Part shown: positions 1-5,895 of the stretch, piece after piece | Position numbering within the stretch: position 1 is the first letter of the stretch | Layout: the number at the start of each line of letters is the position of its first letter | Translations under genes and position numbers: made by a program | Notes under the pieces: generated by a model | Seen by the model: the letters and a program-made list of their open reading frames with translations, nothing else | Told to the model about the DNA's origin: nothing | The model's database searches: none | Assembly (NCBI RefSeq): GCF_023661085.1 | Contig: NZ_JAHDJT010000087.1 | Coordinates: 1-5,895 of the forward strand | DNA: 5,895 bases | Reading direction: 5' to 3' | Source: Wolbachia pipientis | Lineage (GTDB): Bacteria; Pseudomonadota; Alphaproteobacteria; Rickettsiales; Anaplasmataceae

Positions 1-1584
1 CATCTCCACTATATTTGTATAACCTTCTTGCATAGCCAAATCCAAAGGTGTTTTACCATCCTTGTCTTTAGCGTTAATATTAGCACCTTTATTGAGAAGA
101 AGTTTGACTGTACTTGGTTTATTTCCTTGTATAGCTAAATGTAAAGGTGTTCTACCGCTATTAGTTATATCATTAATACCACTAAGATCTCTGTTCAAAA
201 TAAATTCAATTACTTCAAGTGTACTATCATGTTGAGCAGCTACATGCAAAGGTGTTTCACCATCTTTATTTTTAACCTTTAAGCTAGCTCCCTCTTCGAC
301 AAGATATTCTACTACTTTCACATGACCATTATTACAAGCGTTATGTAAAGGAGTATTATCACTATTATCTTTCGCTTCTAAACTAGCACCTTGGCTAACA
401 AGAGCCTTGACTCTATTAAGATCATCACCGTTTACTACAGCCAACAATTCTTTATTTAAACCTGACTGTGCTTTTTTCAAAAATTCTTTTATATTTTCTT
501 TAACAGCCAAGTCTAAAGGTGTGTTACCATCTTTATTTTTAGCCTTTAAGCTAGCTCCCTTTTCGATAAGATATTCTACTACTTTTAAATGACCATTTTG
601 AGAAGCATAATGTAAAAGAGTGTTACCATTGCTATCTTTCACCTCCAAGCTAGCACCATGGCTAACAAGATCATCAACTTTATTAGGATCACCATTTTTC
701 ACCGCAGACAACAATTCTTCATCTAATCCTGATTGTATCTGCTTTATCATTTCTACTATATTTATGTAACCCTTGTGATCAGCCAACTCTAAAGGTGTTT
801 TATTGTCTTTATTTTTAGCCTTTAAACTAGCTCCCTTTTCGATAAGATATTTTGCTACGTTAAAGTGACCATTATTACAAGCATTATGTAGAGGAGTATT
901 ATCATTATTATCTTTAGCTTCTAAATTAGCACCTTGAGCAATAAGATCTTCCACTTTATCAAAAGTGCCCTCTCGTGCATTGATTGACAATCCTTGATCC
1001 ATCTGCGCTCTCTTCAAAAGCTCTATCATATCTCCTTTAGTAGCTAAGTCTAAAGGTGTTCTATCATTCTTATCTTTAGCATTGACACTAGCACCTCTAT
1101 CAAGAAGAAGTTTTGCTACGTTCAACCTTCCTGCTTCAACAGCAAGATCTAAAGGCTTTTTATCATCTTTGTCTTGAGATTCGATGGCAGCACCTTCATC
1201 AAGAAGAAATTGAGCTATATCCAAATTACCCCCTTGAGCAGCAAAATGTAAAGGCGTTCCCTGATACGTTATCTCATTATTAAATTTTGCACCGTTACTA
1301 ATAAGAAGTTTGACCACACCCCATTTACCTGACTGAGCAGCATAAAGTATCGGTGTCCAATCACGCCCGTCTTGAACTTCGATACTTGCACCTCTGTCAA
1401 GAAGGAATTGAACCATATCCAAATTATTTCCTGATGCAGCAAAGTGTAAAAGTGTTTTACCTTCCTTGTCTTGAGCATCAATATTAGCTCCTCTATCAAG
1501 AAGAAGTTTAACCTTATCAAATTCACCCGCCTCGGAAGCAAGATGCAACAGTGTTCTGTCAAGTTTACCTTGAGCATTTATGTC
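1..1584 (-). repeat. Ankyrin repeat block B (about 17 whole or partial repeats, continues off the left edge)
   Basis: Repeats of about 33 residues run from INAQGKLDRTLLHLASEAG to the window edge (TPLDLAMQEGYTNIVEM). Three sections can be seen. Repeats at 1584-991 are of the LLLDRGASI type and end in a shortened one (TPLDLATKGDMIELLKRA). The part at 990-193 is a triplicated super-module with its own consensus (YLIEKGASLKAKNKD). The last part, 192-1, returns to LLLNKGANINAKDKDGKTPL. The repeat at 1335-1239 (WTPILYAAQSGKWGVVKLL, then NNEITYQG) is irregular at its loop. The array is not capped within the window. Confidence 0.95.
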
Positions 1585-4242
1585 TCCACTGTTTGGAACC
1601 TCTAAATGTATAGAACTCTCTTGTGAATTAACAATAGAACTCACATTATTTAATTTATCAATACTATCTGAATTATGTATTTTATCTACTTCATTACTTA
1701 ATAATATCTCTTTGTCAGTAAATTTTATAGATAATGTTTTCATTTCAGGTTCTTTATAGAAATCTCTAAAATATATAATACACAACTCATTTGCTTCTAT
1801 GCCAGCATTAAAGGCATTGGTAACTATCAAGTCATATTTATCATGAAGGTAGGTATACCGCCCTGCTTTTTTAGATATAATTAGTTTACTATTTTCTTCT
1901 ATGTCTTGAGGTCTTACTACAATAATTTTCTCATCAGAAATAAAGAATGAAGACTTTAAATCTAGATTACCATCTATTTCCACCGGTGCATTATCAAAAA
2001 TAATTTGTAGTTTTTTATACCACTTATTTATAAGTGCATCCTTCAGCCTAACTGTTATTACATCTTGCTGCAAGCCGGTAGCTGATATAGATAACTTAAT
2101 TAATAAATCACTTTTGTCTTTAATAACCGTTGGTATCGGTTTTATACTCAAATCCCTATCTACTTGCTGTACCAGCTGATGTAAATCTAATATACTTCTT
2201 AAACTTTTCTTTCCATTGACACCCTCATTAATGATTACCTCTTGAATAGGGAAGTTTTCAATATCAAGTGTTTCATGACCTGAAGTAATTGTACATACAT
2301 CGTTTCCGCTTAGAACAATATTTTTTCTCCCACTTGCATTGAGTTCACTACAAACATCTCTCCTCATAGAATCCGCAGCGTTGCTTCTCCCTCTATTATT
2401 TAAACAACTATCTAAATCTAACTTATTTTTTGACTGATTTAAAAAGGTGTGCCTTTCAACATCTTCAACTATAGTAGATATTCTACTTGCTATTTGCTGA
2501 CTATTTTCTTCAGTCAATATTGACTGATAGTCTACTACACTTTGATTATAACCATTTGACCCTTGTATACTACGTCTCTTGCAAGTAGATCCACAATCTT
2601 CAATCTTCCAAACACCATTGGTAACACTTTCCCCTGATTTCCAAGTGAACACATACCGCCTATCCTTGTCACAATTGTTTAAGTGGTACATACAATCATT
2701 ATTAGGTGAGTACAAGTACCTTCCATACTCAACATTCTTTAGATACACATTATCGCCATTGAGCTCAACCTTCCACTTAAATTGATCACTATTTCCATTT
2801 GAAGGCCAAGTGAACACATACCGCCTATCCCTATCACAATTGTTTAAGTGGTACATACAATCATTATTAGGTGAGTACAAGTACCTTCCATACTCAACAT
2901 TTTTAATACATACCTCTGATGAAAATACCGCATTTCTCACTGACTCTGGTAATTTACTTTTTAGCCTTTCAAGATCAGATCTTTTTTCTGAACTGACCCC
3001 GGAATATTTATTAGAATTCACTGTACTTTTAATACGGTGAGCTAACTCAAATACTGCACCATCGTTCTTCGGCATTTTATCAAACACAGCCATATAACCT
3101 GAGATACTCTGACCAGGGTTATTATGACTGTATATAAACCTTAATATTTCTTTTTTATCTACTTGCCAGTATACGTCACTTACAGCTTCCTTAATTGCTC
3201 TATCAAACAACTTTTCATCAAAATTATAAATCTCATCCAAAAGTTCAATAGTCGAAGCACTACGATTATGCAGCATACCATCCTTTAGCACCTTTTTTGC
3301 TGTACTTTTTATCGAACCTTTTAAACTACTTATACAAAACTCTACCAATCTTTTTGCGTTAGATGGAATATTTGCTTGGTTAACAACTTCCTTCTTTAAA
3401 AATTCAACCTGTTTTATCATTTTAAATGCGTCATTACTTTTAGTCTTGATCCTGTTACAAAGAAGTTCAATTACACCTAAGTCATTATTGTAAGCGGCTA
3501 AATATAGAGGTGTTCTACCATCGTTGTTTTTAGCCTCGATATCAGCACCTCTATCAAGAAGAAGATTAATTACGTTTTGCTTTGCTTCTTCAACAGCCAA
3601 ATGCAGGGGTGTCTTACCCTCCTTACTTCTAATTTCAATACTAGCACCTTTATCTATAAGAAAGCTAACCATATCAGGATTACCATAATGAACAGCATAG
3701 TGCAAAAGTGCCCAATTATCATCGTTACAACTAGTTAAAGCATTAATGTCACCTTTCTTCTCTAAAAATGATTTAAATACACTTTCACTTAATTTCACAT
3801 TACCGTTGTAAACAGCATAATGCAAAGGCGTCCATTTTTGTGAACACTGACTTTTATGTTCAACATCAGCAGTACTTTTTTTAGCAGTTTTATCAAGAAG
3901 AGTTTTGACTTCATCCCATTTACCTTCATAAACTGCTGTGCTTACCAAAGGTTTCAATACCCCCAATCCTGAAGTTATCATCCACTTATTGCACTGATCT
4001 ATGATGTTTGAATCATAACCATTCAGCAAAAGGTTATTTTCTAACTTTTCAAGCAATGTCAAAATCTGATTACTACTTGGTGTTTTATTTTTGAGTTCCT
4101 CGATTTGCTCTAAACTACAGAAATTTTCTGTAAAGCTAACTCGGTCCTGGAGTGAAGAAAAACCAAGACATTGATGTGTTGGTTCTTTGTTTTCTCTTTC
4201 AAAATCGTCAACTGATATTAAACATTTAAAGTCATTTTCCAC
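1..4242 (-). CDS. Giant ankyrin-repeat mosaic protein, 3' end outside window
   Basis: The reading frame is open for 1422 codons (4266 to 1) with no stop and leaves the window at the left edge. I place the start at GTG 4242, the first plausible initiator after the upstream TAA. It lacks a convincing Shine-Dalgarno sequence (AGAAG lies about 16 bases away), and the first in-frame ATG is only at 3981, so the start is uncertain. Numbered from the GTG: 1-100 leader; 101-267 about five ankyrin repeats; 268-444 helical segment of unknown function; 447-554 two YLY/RRYVFTW units; about 635-846 beta-rich RTX-like segment; 887-1414 about 17 whole or partial ankyrin repeats. Ankyrin repeats bind proteins, and in intracellular symbionts such proteins are often host-directed. 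No enzyme motif, signal peptide or membrane segment was recognised. The gene is in the same frame as its upstream neighbour, so this may be the downstream half of one split gene. Family call is sure; function is not. Confidence 0.85.
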   Translation of the reverse strand, partial: MENDFKCLISVDDFERENKEPTHQCLGFSSLQDRVSFTENFCSLEQIEELKNKTPSSNQILTLLEKLENNLLLNGYDSNIIDQCNKWMITSGLGVLKPLVSTAVYEGKWDEVKTLLDKTAKKSTADVEHKSQCSQKWTPLHYAVYNGNVKLSESVFKSFLEKKGDINALTSCNDDNWALLHYAVHYGNPDMVSFLIDKGASIEIRSKEGKTPLHLAVEEAKQNVINLLLDRGADIEAKNNDGRTPLYLAAYNNDLGVIELLCNRIKTKSNDAFKMIKQVEFLKKEVVNQANIPSNAKRLVEFCISSLKGSIKSTAKKVLKDGMLHNRSASTIELLDEIYNFDEKLFDRAIKEAVSDVYWQVDKKEILRFIYSHNNPGQSISGYMAVFDKMPKNDGAVFELAHRIKSTVNSNKYSGVSSEKRSDLERLKSKLPESVRNAVFSSEVCIKNVEYGRYLYSPNNDCMYHLNNCDRDRRYVFTWPSNGNSDQFKWKVELNGDNVYLKNVEYGRYLYSPNNDCMYHLNNCDKDRRYVFTWKSGESVTNGVWKIEDCGSTCKRRSIQGSNGYNQSVVDYQSILTEENSQQIASRISTIVEDVERHTFLNQSKNKLDLDSCLNNRGRSNAADSMRRDVCSELNASGRKNIVLSGNDVCTITSGHETLDIENFPIQEVIINEGVNGKKSLRSILDLHQLVQQVDRDLSIKPIPTVIKDKSDLLIKLSISATGLQQDVITVRLKDALINKWYKKLQIIFDNAPVEIDGNLDLKSSFFISDEKIIVVRPQDIEENSKLIISKKAGRYTYLHDKYDLIVTNAFNAGIEANELCIIYFRDFYKEPEMKTLSIKFTDKEILLSNEVDKIHNSDSIDKLNNVSSIVNSQESSIHLEVPNSGDINAQGKLDRTLLHLASEAGEFDKVKLLLDRGANIDAQDKEGKTLLHFAASGNNLDMVQFLLDRGASIEVQDGRDWTPILYAAQSGKWGVVKLLISNGAKFNNEITYQGTPLHFAAQGGNLDIAQFLLDEGAAIESQDKDDKKPLDLAVEAGRLNVAKLLLDRGASVNAKDKNDRTPLDLATKGDMIELLKRAQMDQGLSINAREGTFDKVEDLIAQGANLEAKDNNDNTPLHNACNNGHFNVAKYLIEKGASLKAKNKDNKTPLELADHKGYINIVEMIKQIQSGLDEELLSAVKNGDPNKVDDLVSHGASLEVKDSNGNTLLHYASQNGHLKVVEYLIEKGASLKAKNKDGNTPLDLAVKENIKEFLKKAQSGLNKELLAVVNGDDLNRVKALVSQGASLEAKDNSDNTPLHNACNNGHVKVVEYLVEEGASLKVKNKDGETPLHVAAQHDSTLEVIEFILNRDLSGINDITNSGRTPLHLAIQGNKPSTVKLLLNKGANINAKDKDGKTPLDLAMQEGYTNIVEM
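193..990 (-). repeat. Three-fold tandem super-module of about 88-89 residues within ankyrin block B
   Basis: Copies lie at 990-727, 726-460 and 459-193 (264, 267 and 267 bp). Each starts with a half ankyrin lacking the TPLH helix start (LLSAVKNGDPNKVDDLVS or equivalent), continues with GASLEAKDN, a full repeat (NTPLHNACNNGH then YLIEKGASLKAKNKD) and a third repeat (TPLDLA) that shortens into a K-K-A-Q or K-Q-I-Q linker before the next copy. Copies 1 and 3 share NTPLHNACNNGH exactly, while copy 2 has NTLLHYASQNGH. The middle parts are very similar at DNA level, which points to fairly recent duplication and makes the region prone to copy-number change. Confidence 0.85.
1705..2340 (-). other. 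Beta-rich RTX-like modules inside the ankyrin protein
   Basis: This stretch contains segments that resemble the modules of the upstream ORF: NIVLSGNDVCTITSGHETL followed by DIENF (2325-2251), SDLLIKLSISATG followed by DVITVRLKDA and KLQIIFD (2112-1990), and YDLIVTNAFNAG followed by LCIIYFRDF and LSIKFTD (1836-1714). Each has the D-L-x-I strand, an alternating hydrophobic I/V-x-V strand and a later hydrophobic strand. No GGxGxD nonapeptide is present, so calcium binding is not indicated. The similarity to the upstream gene product is by eye and weaker than within that product. If real, it links the two ORFs as pieces of one protein family. Confidence 0.45.
2581..2904 (-). repeat. Two 55-residue tandem YLY...RRYVFTW units with a near-identical 96-bp core
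   Basis: Unit 1 (2904-2740) and unit 2 (2739-2581) both begin KNVEYGRYLYSPNND, carry a CMYHLNNC cysteine pair, then D-R/K-DRRYVFTW, and end in a W-K-V/I-E strand. At the DNA level 2806-2901 and 2641-2736 differ at only two of 96 positions by my reading, while the second halves of the units (PSNGNSDQFKWK versus KSGESVTNGVWK) are clearly diverged. The period is 165 bp. This suggests recent gene conversion or partial re-duplication of the core. The unit reminds me of repeat-type secreted or extracellular arthropod proteins, an impression I could not verify. The function is unknown. Confidence 0.85.
2911..3439 (-). other. Helical segment of unknown function between ankyrin block A and the YLY units
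   Basis: About 176 residues with no ankyrin signature. The composition is rich in K, E, L, S and I and suggests several helices (MIKQVEFLKKEVV, AKRLVEFCISSLKGSIKS, FDEKLFDRAIKEAV, KEILRFIYSHN, DLERLKSKLPESV). I do not recognise a family and see no catalytic motif. The frame is intact across it, and it ends directly at the first YLY unit. It could be a folded adaptor domain or a linker. Confidence 0.6.
3440..3940 (-). repeat. Ankyrin repeat block A (about five repeats)
   Basis: Successive repeats of about 33 residues are visible: a degenerate first one (EGKWDEVKTLLDKT), then WTPLHYAVYNGNVKL, NWALLHYAVHYGNPDMVSFL, KTPLHLAVEEAKQNVINLLL and RTPLYLAAYNNDLGVIELL. The TPLHxA helix start and the LLLDRGADIEAKNNDG loop are classic. 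The repeat beginning WTPLHYAV carries extra residues before its second helix ends (LSESVFKSFLEKKGDIN), a small departure from the 33-residue period. The block follows the leader after the TAA junction and precedes the unassigned helical segment. Confidence 0.93.
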
Positions 4243-4269
4243 TTTAGGGGTATATTTACTTCTATTTTA
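4240..4269 (-). other. In-frame TAA junction between the RTX-like and ankyrin ORFs
   Basis: The TAA at 4269-4267 ends the RTX-like ORF, and the codons after it (encoding NRSKYTPK, then V at the GTG 4242) continue in the same frame into the ankyrin protein. Only 24 bases separate the stop from the GTG. There is no terminator-like hairpin with a T-tract and no recognisable promoter here, so both halves are likely on one transcript. ATGs in other frames nearby (for example ATGACTTTAAATGTTTAA) stop within a few codons and cannot start the downstream ORF. A single base change from AAA, CAA or GAA would create this TAA. Whether it is a natural gene end, a recent nonsense mutation, or a site of readthrough cannot be decided from this window. 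Confidence 0.7.
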
Positions 4270-5895
4270 GTAATTTTCTGAAGCTTTATCAATTAAAGCT
4301 TGTATTTTTCTTGCCTCGGATAAATTGAATCTATCTAATCTACGGATTACTATCGGTTCTAAACCTAGATCAAATTCTAATGTAGAAATTCTATAAGATT
4401 CAGAATTATTCCAATTCTTTATATTGATTGTGTGATTGGATACTTCATCAGAAAACACCAAATCTGTGTTACTACTAGAAACTCTAATCCGATCTGGAGT
4501 AATATTCTTCAGTATCATTACTCCTGTACGCTTTTCATCTTCCTCTATCGAATTTAAAGTACCATTTTGATTATGTGTAATATCGACAGACTCAGTGAAG
4601 TCTATAGTGTATTCTTTTACAGTTTTCTCATAATCACTCTTAAGTTTATCTTGATAGTCCATTATTCCATTAACTTCTTGCTGTAAGCCAAGATATGAGG
4701 AAAAATTACCATCATTCCACAGAAAAAAATTAACGTTTCTCCATTTACTTTGATTATCATAAAAATTTTCTACTTTTATTATAAAAGGAACCTCGTTATT
4801 CCTTATCAGTAAAAGATGATCTTTGTTTCTATATCGCTCAATATCTTCAAGACGGGAATCTATCACTACATGATCATCTTGAAAATCTTTAGGTAACACA
4901 AACATGTTTTGAGCTTGTGTAGCGTGGAAAAAAGGAACTAATTTACCTTTTTCTGAGGAAGAACACGACATTGACTGTACATAAGGAATAAATGTTTCTC
5001 CTTTTTTATTCATAATTACGAGATGTCTATAATTACGATCTTGAAGATAGTTTTTTACTTGAATACTAGTATTATTATAGTTTAAATGTAAGTTACATTG
5101 TTGGACTAAAAAATCTTTTTCAACCTCTGGCATAAATAGCGTATCCGCTTTTTCATCATCTGAATAATTATCAATCTGAATTTCTTTGTTACCTATACCA
5201 TCAGCAATAATATACACGTCACTTCCTTTTCCTCCTCTCGCAAATATAGTACCTTGATCGAAGTTCATTACATCATCTTCCTGAGAACCAAAAACCATAT
5301 TTGGAACTGCACTATTACCATGATTCTGTACTCTATCTCTGATAACACTAAAGACTTTGTAATCCTTGTTATTGTTTAGAATTTTCTTGTAATGATTTTC
5401 TATGTCATCAAAGTTATCTAGAGAATGTTCTGAATGTAATTCAAATGAATTAATTTCTATAACTGATGAGTCTGACCTTTCAATTTTAGGAACAATATTA
5501 CTACCATTTTTGTCTATTAGTGCAAAGTGAGGTTTATTATTGCTTTGCTCAACATAATTTTTTATATCAAGAGTAAATTTGTTGTCTTGACCCAAATTTA
5601 TTTTTAAAGATAAAGTGTTACTGCTTGTAGAGTAAGTTATTTGATCACAATCACCTAATAAATCAATTTCTGGAAAAATTATAGTTCCTGTTCCATCTAC
5701 ATCAATTTCTGAATATAAATCCCTACCTTTATAGTCTGCAGTTTTTACGTAAAAAGTATAACTGCTCTTTCCACCCTTGACTGTAGTATACGGCAAAATA
5801 ATTACTTTTTTACAATTTTCAACTACATCTTTCTCATTGTTGTTAGAGCCACCACCACTATCTATGATAACGTCACGATCATCGATTCCTGTAAA
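4267..5895 (-). CDS. RTX / haemolysin-type calcium-binding-like large protein, C-terminal part (5' end outside window)
   Basis: The frame is open from the right window edge to a TAA at 4269-4267, giving 542 residues of a longer protein. A TTG at 5796 could be read as a start, but 33 further in-frame codons lie upstream and include another RTX-like stretch (FTGIDDRDVIID), so the true start is beyond the window. Numbering from the edge, residues 199-230 carry an RTX-like turn region with a full nonapeptide match, GGKGSDVYI. Around it are four beta modules (about 69-137, 251-304, 356-397, 456-519), each with a short I/V-x-I/V-K/E-N-Y/F/W motif followed by a hydrophobic strand. The last (TPDRIRVSSSNTDLVFS, then INIKNW) fits the pattern of the haemolysin-type calcium-binding-related domain best. 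RTX proteins are usually secreted by type I systems and fold on binding calcium. Secretion here is inferred. The C-terminus ends in a charged helix (LSEARKIQALIDKA). The protein may be the N-terminal part of one product with the ankyrin ORF that follows in frame. Confidence 0.85.
   Translation of the reverse strand, partial: FTGIDDRDVIIDSGGGSNNNEKDVVENCKKVIILPYTTVKGGKSSYTFYVKTADYKGRDLYSEIDVDGTGTIIFPEIDLLGDCDQITYSTSSNTLSLKINLGQDNKFTLDIKNYVEQSNNKPHFALIDKNGSNIVPKIERSDSSVIEINSFELHSEHSLDNFDDIENHYKKILNNNKDYKVFSVIRDRVQNHGNSAVPNMVFGSQEDDVMNFDQGTIFARGGKGSDVYIIADGIGNKEIQIDNYSDDEKADTLFMPEVEKDFLVQQCNLHLNYNNTSIQVKNYLQDRNYRHLVIMNKKGETFIPYVQSMSCSSSEKGKLVPFFHATQAQNMFVLPKDFQDDHVVIDSRLEDIERYRNKDHLLLIRNNEVPFIIKVENFYDNQSKWRNVNFFLWNDGNFSSYLGLQQEVNGIMDYQDKLKSDYEKTVKEYTIDFTESVDITHNQNGTLNSIEEDEKRTGVMILKNITPDRIRVSSSNTDLVFSDEVSNHTINIKNWNNSESYRISTLEFDLGLEPIVIRRLDRFNLSEARKIQALIDKASENY
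4339..5691 (-). repeat. Four divergent RTX-associated beta modules
   Basis: Four protein-level repeats lie at about 5691-5485, 5145-4984, 4830-4705 and 4530-4339. Each has a hydrophobic strand, then a segment ending in a core such as FTLDIKNY, SIQVKNY, FIIKVENF or TINIKNW, a polar stretch of about 8-10 residues, and another hydrophobic strand (HFALIDKNG, HLVIMNKKG, VNFFLWNDG, STLEFDLG). This is the pattern of the domain that accompanies haemolysin-type calcium-binding repeats in many bacterial secreted proteins. The DNA of the copies is diverged, so these are old repeats kept for protein structure. The domain call rests on pattern recognition and would need a profile search. Confidence 0.6.
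5206..5301 (-). other. RTX nonapeptide-like calcium-binding turn region
   Basis: The translation reads VFGSQEDDVMNFD, then a short strand, then GGKGSDVYI at 5235-5209. The second piece matches the RTX consensus GGxGxDxUx, with the glycines and the aspartate in place. The first piece (GSQEDDVMN) keeps the spacing and acidic residues but has lost glycines. A further degenerate copy, GIDDRDVII, lies at the right window edge. Only one clean calcium-binding repeat is visible, far fewer than in classical RTX toxins, so calcium binding by this part may be weak unless more copies lie upstream. Confidence 0.6.

Noticed and set aside
407..592. Plus-strand ORF of 61 codons
   Set aside because: It lies opposite the ankyrin super-module and its frame is the complement of repeat coding sequence. 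It has no ribosome binding site and no recognisable protein features.
1269..1577. Minus-strand ORF of 102 codons in another frame
   Set aside because: It overlaps ankyrin coding sequence in the frame that is open from 4266 to 1. Its translation has no domain pattern, so it is an out-of-frame shadow.
1..1584. Regularly spaced short direct repeats resembling a CRISPR array (for example AAAGGTGTT followed by ACCATC)
   Set aside because: The period is about 99 bp, the copies are imperfect, and the repeats and intervals both translate as ankyrin repeats in one frame.
2579..3040. Two plus-strand ORFs (2579-2785 and 2810-3040) sharing the string NTYRLSLSQLFKWY
   Set aside because: They share sequence only because they lie opposite the two near-identical copies of the 165-bp repeat on the minus strand. 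The minus-strand frame is clearly the coding one.
4281..4301. Perfect 7-bp inverted repeat (AAGCTTT and AAAGCTT, 7-base loop) near the end of the RTX-like ORF
   Set aside because: It is AT-rich and weak, lies inside the coding sequence upstream of the stop, and has no following T-tract, so it does not qualify as an intrinsic terminator. It is likely chance in AT-rich DNA.
5794..5796. TTG as the start codon of the RTX-like ORF
   Set aside because: The frame stays open for 33 more codons to the window edge with RTX-like content, and no Shine-Dalgarno sequence precedes the TTG. It is an internal leucine codon.

Overview
The window is AT-rich coding DNA, roughly one third G+C by eye, and all the coding I can support is on the minus strand. 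It looks like an obligate intracellular alphaproteobacterium that lives in arthropods. Wolbachia is the most likely source, because the ankyrin consensus (LLLDRGANI, YLIEKGASLKAKNKDG) is the kind I associate with Wolbachia ankyrin proteins and because giant mosaic toxin-like genes are typical of its prophage WO and accessory regions. A related Rickettsiales or another arthropod symbiont is possible. No phage structural gene, transposase or RNA gene is present to settle the point.

Layout, read 5'->3' on the minus strand (right to left). (1) 5895-4267 is the 3' part of a gene that enters from the right edge. It encodes RTX / haemolysin-type calcium-binding-like beta modules and ends at a TAA. 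(2) 4266-1 is a second open stretch that runs off the left edge without a stop. It encodes, in order, a short helical leader, a first ankyrin block (about 3940-3440), an unassigned helical segment (3439-2911), two nearly identical 55-residue units with YLY and RRYVFTW motifs (2904-2581), a beta-rich segment resembling the RTX-type modules of the upstream gene (about 2340-1705), and a large second ankyrin block (1584-1) containing a triplicated three-ankyrin super-module.

I read all 1965 codons of this frame. It is open from base 5895 to base 1 except for the single TAA at 4269-4267. The ankyrin ORF continues in the same frame straight after that stop. It has no in-frame ATG for 95 codons; the best early start is a GTG at 4242 with no good ribosome binding site. 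The window therefore holds either two tightly spaced co-transcribed genes or one giant RTX-ankyrin gene broken (or read through) at one codon. The RTX-like modules on both sides of the stop make the single-gene origin attractive.

Functionally this looks like a secreted or host-directed multidomain effector or toxin: ankyrin repeats for binding host proteins, RTX-like beta modules, and cysteine-containing YLY/RRYVFTW units that may be of arthropod origin. That role is inference; no catalytic domain is visible in the window. No promoter, terminator, tRNA, rRNA or CRISPR array was found, and no stretch over 300 bases lacks coding sequence.
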